Source: Intestinimonas massiliensis (ex Afouda et al. 2020) (GTDB lineage Bacteria; Bacillota; Clostridia; Oscillospirales; Oscillospiraceae). From it: a stretch of 64,000 bases of DNA. The stretch's first letter is position 1; each line of letters begins with the position of its first letter. The stretch covers positions 2,126,957-2,190,956 of the forward strand of contig NZ_LN869529.1 in assembly GCF_001244995.1 (NCBI RefSeq), written 5' to 3'. This document shows, in pieces, positions 61,701-64,000 of the stretch. The notes beneath the pieces are model-generated. The model searched no databases, was not told the DNA's origin, and saw only the letters and a program-made list of their open reading frames with translations. A program made the translations under genes and the position numbers.

Positions 61701-62258
61701 CCAGATCTCGATCTTCTGGATCTCGTGGGAGGTACGGAACCCGTCAAAGAAGTTCAGGAAGGGGACGCGGCCCTTGATGGCGGCCAGGTGGGCGACGGCG
61801 CCCAGGTCCATGACCTCCTGGGGGTTGGTCTCGGCCAGCATGGCGAAGCCGGTCTGGCGGCAGGCCATGACGTCGGAGTGGTCGCCGAAGATGTTCAGGC
61901 TCTGGGCGGCCACGGTACGGGCGGAGACGTGGAAAACGCAGGGCAGCAGCTCGCCGGCGATCTTATACATGTTGGGGATCATCAGCAGCAGGCCCTGAGA
62001 AGCGGTGTACGTGGTGGTCAGGGCGCCCGCGTTCAGGGAGCCGTGCACAGTACCGGCGGCGCCGGCCTCGGACTGCATCTCCACCACCTTCACGGTAGTG
62101 CCAAAAATGTTCTTTCTGCCCGCAGCGGCCCACTGGTCAACGTTGTCGGCCATCGGGCTGGAGGGGGTGATGGGGTAGATGCCGGCCACCTCGGTAAACG
62201 CATAGGATACGTGCGCTGCGGCGGTGTTGCCGTCCATGGACTTCTTATTTCTTGCCAT
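58701..62258 (-). CDS. nifJ: Pyruvate:ferredoxin (flavodoxin) oxidoreductase
   Basis: 1185-aa single-chain enzyme, the usual length. It oxidises pyruvate to acetyl-CoA and CO2 with low-potential electrons to ferredoxin. N-terminal domains I/II (YPITPSSPMADNVDQWAA), two [4Fe-4S] ferredoxin motifs CIQCNQCSYVCP and CMGCSVCVSVCP, a third cluster region (SCAGCAETSY) and the TPP site GDGWAYDIGYGG plus TEVYSNTGGQ are visible. SD AAGGAGG precedes the ATG. Central to fermentative energy metabolism and supplies acetyl-CoA for butyrate formation. Confidence 0.97.
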   Translation of the reverse strand: MARNKKSMDGNTAAAHVSYAFTEVAGIYPITPSSPMADNVDQWAAAGRKNIFGTTVKVVEMQSEAGAAGTVHGSLNAGALTTTYTASQGLLLMIPNMYKIAGELLPCVFHVSARTVAAQSLNIFGDHSDVMACRQTGFAMLAETNPQEVMDLGAVAHLAAIKGRVPFLNFFDGFRTSHEIQKIEIWDYDDLKDMVDMDAVKAFRERALNPEHPTMRGSHENGDIFFQHREACNSYYEAVPEIVEEYMGKVNAKLGTDYQLFNYYGAADADRVIIAMGSICDVTEEVIDYLNAHGEKVGLVKVRLYRPFRADKLLSAIPATAKKIAVLDRTKEPGAQGDPLYLDVVTAFANAGRQATIIGGRYGLGSKDTPPRSVFAVYEELAKDAPKKEFTIGIVDDVTGLSLPEHDCPNTAAAGTIECKFWGLGGDGTVGANKNSIKIIGDHTDKYVQAYFQYDSKKTGGVTISHLRFGDKPIKSPYYINKADFVACHVPAYIIKAFPMVRDVKDGGTFLINCQWSDEEIDKHMPAVAKRYIAEHHINVYTIDAIDLAAKIGMGKRTNTILQSAFFALANVMPQAEAIGYMKDAATHSYLKKGQDVVDMNHKAIDTGATAFKKFNVPASWATAEDVKKEESLEGRAETVKMVQEIMEPVGRMDGDSLPVSAFTKHVDGTFEQGAAAYEKRGVAVNVPVWDETKCIQCNQCSYVCPHATIRPYALTEEEAKNAPEAAKIVDIKAGKGKGVYKFSLAVSPLDCMGCSVCVSVCPVKALEMVPQESQAAQQPVFDYMVAKVADKPDVADTTSVKGSQFNQPLLEFSGSCAGCAETSYARLITQVCGDRMYISNATGCSSIWGGPAATSPYTVNKCGHGPAWANSLFEDNAEHGLGIFYGQKAIRDRLAEQTKALIAIDYTDDAIKAAGQEWLDTMADGAANGEATKKYVAALEAVVKADCGCEACTLGREILASKEYLSKKSIWIFGGDGWAYDIGYGGLDHVIASGEDVNIMVFDTEVYSNTGGQASKSTNFGAVAQFAAAGKATAKKSLAEIAMQYGYVYVAQVAMGANPAQTLKAINEAEAYHGPSLIIGYAPCEMHSIKGGMANCQSEMKKAVDCGYWNLFRFNPALKAEGKSPFTLDSKAPAGGYQEFLMNEARYSALTRSFPERAKVLFAESEESAKARYEHLVKLQALYA

Positions 62259-62450
62259 GTTTATCGTTCCTCCTTATTCAAATGGATGCCACTCCACTTT
62301 TCGTTCCTTATCTTATCACCACGGAACACATATGTAAATACAATTATCTTACCAGAATTTAATTTCGGCATTGAGCCCAAAATTGGTCCTTCCAATTTGG
62401 CGAAGTTGGTCCCTCGTTCTTGATTTGACGAAAATACGCGCTCTTTCGCC
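62259..62450 (-). other. AT-rich nifJ upstream region
   Basis: Part of a 314-bp gap without a gene, clearly lower in GC than its surroundings. The nifJ promoter must lie here, but no pair of -35/-10 boxes is convincing; TAAGAT and TATGTG are only weak candidates. No riboswitch recognised. Confidence 0.4.
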
Positions 62451-62479
62451 TTGAAAACCATGGATTAATCAGGTATTAT
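62451..62479 (+). promoter_or_regulatory. Probable sigma-A promoter of the ComM/YifB gene
   Basis: TTGAAA, 17-bp spacer, TATTAT (an overlapping TATAAT lies 3 bp further). About 85 nt upstream of the chosen start. Confidence 0.7.
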
Positions 62480-62572
62480 AATATTTGTTGCATCAGCCGC
62501 CGGACGGTTGGTGCAACCCATTTCTTATGTTTAAAAAGAAAGCCTGCATGGGAAGAAGGGGTGGTGATCCGG

Positions 62573-64000
62573 GTGCTGTGCAAGCTGCGTTCCCTGGGGC
62601 TTCAGGGCGTGACCGGCTATGAGGTGACGGCGGAGTGCGACCTGTCCGGCGGTCTGCCCAACTTCGACATCGTCGGACTCCCCGACGCCGCCGTCAAGGA
62701 GGCCCGGGAGCGGGTGCGCTCGGCGGTGAAGAACTGCGGGTTTTCCTTCCCGGTCTCCCGCATCACCGTCAACCTGGCCCCCGCCAACCGGCGCAAGGCG
62801 GGCACGGTGTACGACCTGCCCATCCTGGTGGGGCTCCTGCGGGCCGGCGGGCAGCTCCCCGACGGGGACTGGACGCGGCAGGCCGCCTTTGTGGGGGAGC
62901 TCTCCCTGTCCGGGGAGCTGCGGCCGGTGCAGGGGATGCTGCCCATGGCCCTGGCGGCCCGGCGCGCGGGCATCGGGGCGCTGTACGTCCCGGCGGACTC
63001 CGCCCCCGAGGCCACCCTGGCCGGAGGGCTGGCCGTCTACCCGGTGGAGCACGTCTCCCAACTGGTCCGCCATCTGCGGGGGGAGGAGCCCCTCTCCCCT
63101 GCCCGGCCCTGGAAGCCGCCGCCGGAGGCCGGGGGCGGCCCCGACTTTGCCGACGTAAAGGGGCAGGCCCCAGTGAAGCGGGCACTGGAGATCGCCGCCG
63201 CCGGGGGCCATAACATCGCCATGGTGGGTCCGCCCGGCTCCGGCAAGTCCATGCTGGCCCGGAGGCTGCCCTCCATCCTGCCCGGCATGACCGAGCGGGA
63301 GGCCTTGGAGGCCACCGCCATCCACTCGGTGCTGGGCCTCACCGGCAGGGACCGGCCCCTGCTGACCCGGCGGCCCTTCCGCTCCCCCCACCACACCATC
63401 TCCGCCACCGGCATGTCCGGCGGCGGGACCCCGCTGCCCCGGCCGGGGGAAATCTCCCTGGCCCACAACGGGGTGCTCTTTCTGGATGAGCTGCCCGAGT
63501 TCCACAAGGACGTGCTGGAGGCCCTGCGCCAGCCGTTGGAGGACGGGCAGGTCCAGATCTCCCGCTCAGCGGGCAGCGAGGTGTTCCCCGCCCGGTTCAT
63601 GCTGGTGTGCGCCATGAACCCCTGCAAATGCGGCTGGTACGGCTATTCGGACCGGTGCCGCTGCTCCCCCGGCGAGGTGGAGCGGTATCTGGGCAGACTG
63701 TCCGGCCCCCTGCTGGACCGCATCGACCTGTACGTGGATGTGCCGCCCCTGGAATATGAGGAGCTCTCCCGCCGGGGGCAGGCCGAGTCCTCTGCCGCCA
63801 TCCGGCGTCGGGTGAATGCCGCCCGGGCCATCCAGACCGCTCGGTTCGGTCCGGACGGCCCCGACTGCAACGCCCACATGGGTCCCCCCGAGCTGCTGGC
63901 CTGCTGCGCCCTGGACGAGGACTGCCGGGCCGTGATGAAGGGGGCCTACGAGCGCATGGGCCTCACCGCCCGGAGCCACGACCGCATCCTGCGGGTGGCC
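62573..64000 (+). CDS. ComM/YifB-family Mg-chelatase-like AAA+ ATPase (3' end outside window)
   Basis: 476 codons visible, open to the window end. N-terminal ChlI-like domain (PNFDIVGLPDAAVKEARERV), Walker A GPPGSGKSM, Walker B GVLFLDELPEF, and the cysteine-containing MNPCKCGWYGY motif. The family includes ComM, a helicase aiding branch migration of transformed DNA. GTG 62573 gives MLCKLRSLGLQG, the usual N-terminus; two GTGs slightly upstream (62561, 62564) are alternatives. The SD GAAGGGG is about 11 bp away, so the start is not certain. Confidence 0.9.
   Translation, partial: MLCKLRSLGLQGVTGYEVTAECDLSGGLPNFDIVGLPDAAVKEARERVRSAVKNCGFSFPVSRITVNLAPANRRKAGTVYDLPILVGLLRAGGQLPDGDWTRQAAFVGELSLSGELRPVQGMLPMALAARRAGIGALYVPADSAPEATLAGGLAVYPVEHVSQLVRHLRGEEPLSPARPWKPPPEAGGGPDFADVKGQAPVKRALEIAAAGGHNIAMVGPPGSGKSMLARRLPSILPGMTEREALEATAIHSVLGLTGRDRPLLTRRPFRSPHHTISATGMSGGGTPLPRPGEISLAHNGVLFLDELPEFHKDVLEALRQPLEDGQVQISRSAGSEVFPARFMLVCAMNPCKCGWYGYSDRCRCSPGEVERYLGRLSGPLLDRIDLYVDVPPLEYEELSRRGQAESSAAIRRRVNAARAIQTARFGPDGPDCNAHMGPPELLACCALDEDCRAVMKGAYERMGLTARSHDRILRVA

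Noticed and set aside
58689-62423. 1244-residue open frame antisense to nifJ
   Set aside because: Low-complexity Gly/Leu/Val/Asp composition with no domain; nifJ on the other strand has all PFOR motifs.
62259-62450. Riboswitch or Rex-type operator upstream of nifJ
   Set aside because: The AT-rich region has no conserved aptamer core and no TTGTGA-type palindrome that I could find.

Overview
This window is a GC-rich (roughly 60% or more by eye), densely coded segment from an anaerobic, spore-forming Firmicute. It most resembles gut Oscillospirales of the Flavonifractor / Lawsonibacter / Intestinimonas / Pseudoflavonifractor type. That placement is inferred from several genes: pyruvate:ferredoxin oxidoreductase, 4-hydroxybutyryl-CoA dehydratase, thiolase and acyl-CoA dehydrogenase; a CwlJ/GerQ-like spore pair; SLH-domain enzymes; YesM/YesN-type regulators; and an FMN riboswitch. 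No rRNA, phage, IS element or CRISPR array was seen.

Layout. 1-4.4 kb: ygeX-ygeY-ygeW-carbamate kinase, the diaminopropionate/carbamoyl block found in anaerobic purine (urate) degradation clusters. 4.5-6.9 kb: a radical SAM / DNA-metabolism pair plus a small TIGR04076-type protein. 6.9-8.1 kb: a broken GNAT gene and a zinc-dependent phospholipase-C-like protein. 8.1-13.1 kb: a complete branched-chain amino-acid ABC transporter livKHMGF with a strong promoter embedded in an inverted repeat. 13.2-15.0 kb: a short-chain dehydrogenase, an esterase and tRNA-Val(GAC).

15.5-25.9 kb: a sigma-54-controlled acyl-CoA module. A PAS-AAA-Fis activator lies between two operons, each preceded by an excellent -24/-12 promoter. 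One operon holds acyl-CoA dehydrogenase, a small membrane protein, an SSS symporter and an unknown protein. The other holds 4-hydroxybutyryl-CoA dehydratase, a CxxC mini-protein, a NifU-like protein, a CoA-transferase and a thiolase. Together they look able to import a short hydroxy or unsaturated acid, activate it with CoA, dehydrate it to the crotonyl level, and either reduce it or cleave it to acetyl-CoA.

26.0-35.4 kb: a YesMN two-component system with its own binding protein (HptASR-like), a HAD phosphatase and an AfuABC-like ABC transporter, plausibly for sensing and importing phosphorylated sugars. 35.8-43.1 kb: a second sigma-54 module with its own activator, an AbfT-like CoA-transferase, a divergent dehydratase paralogue, an NCS2-like permease and a flavodoxin-ferredoxin protein. 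The paralogue keeps the [4Fe-4S] ligands of 4-hydroxybutyryl-CoA dehydratase but appears to have replaced three of its catalytic residues. It is the best candidate here for undescribed chemistry.

43.4-47.1 kb: FMN riboswitch and ribD-ribE-ribBA-ribH; ribE appears to start at CTG. 47.1-48.4 kb: an RNHCP-domain protein and a GNAT, preceded by a leader peptide and two mutually exclusive hairpins that look like a translational attenuator. 48.5-54.7 kb: an AraC/GyrI-like regulator next to an MFS remnant, a dual-muramidase SLH protein, a lipoprotein, an [FeFe]-hydrogenase-like protein and an amidase. 54.8-57.1 kb: prfC (RF3), preceded by a ribosome-binding site and a bare AUG-UAA start-stop, then an acetyltransferase. 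57.2-58.6 kb: spore-hydrolase genes. 58.7-62.3 kb: nifJ. 62.6 kb to the end: a ComM/YifB ATPase cut by the window edge.
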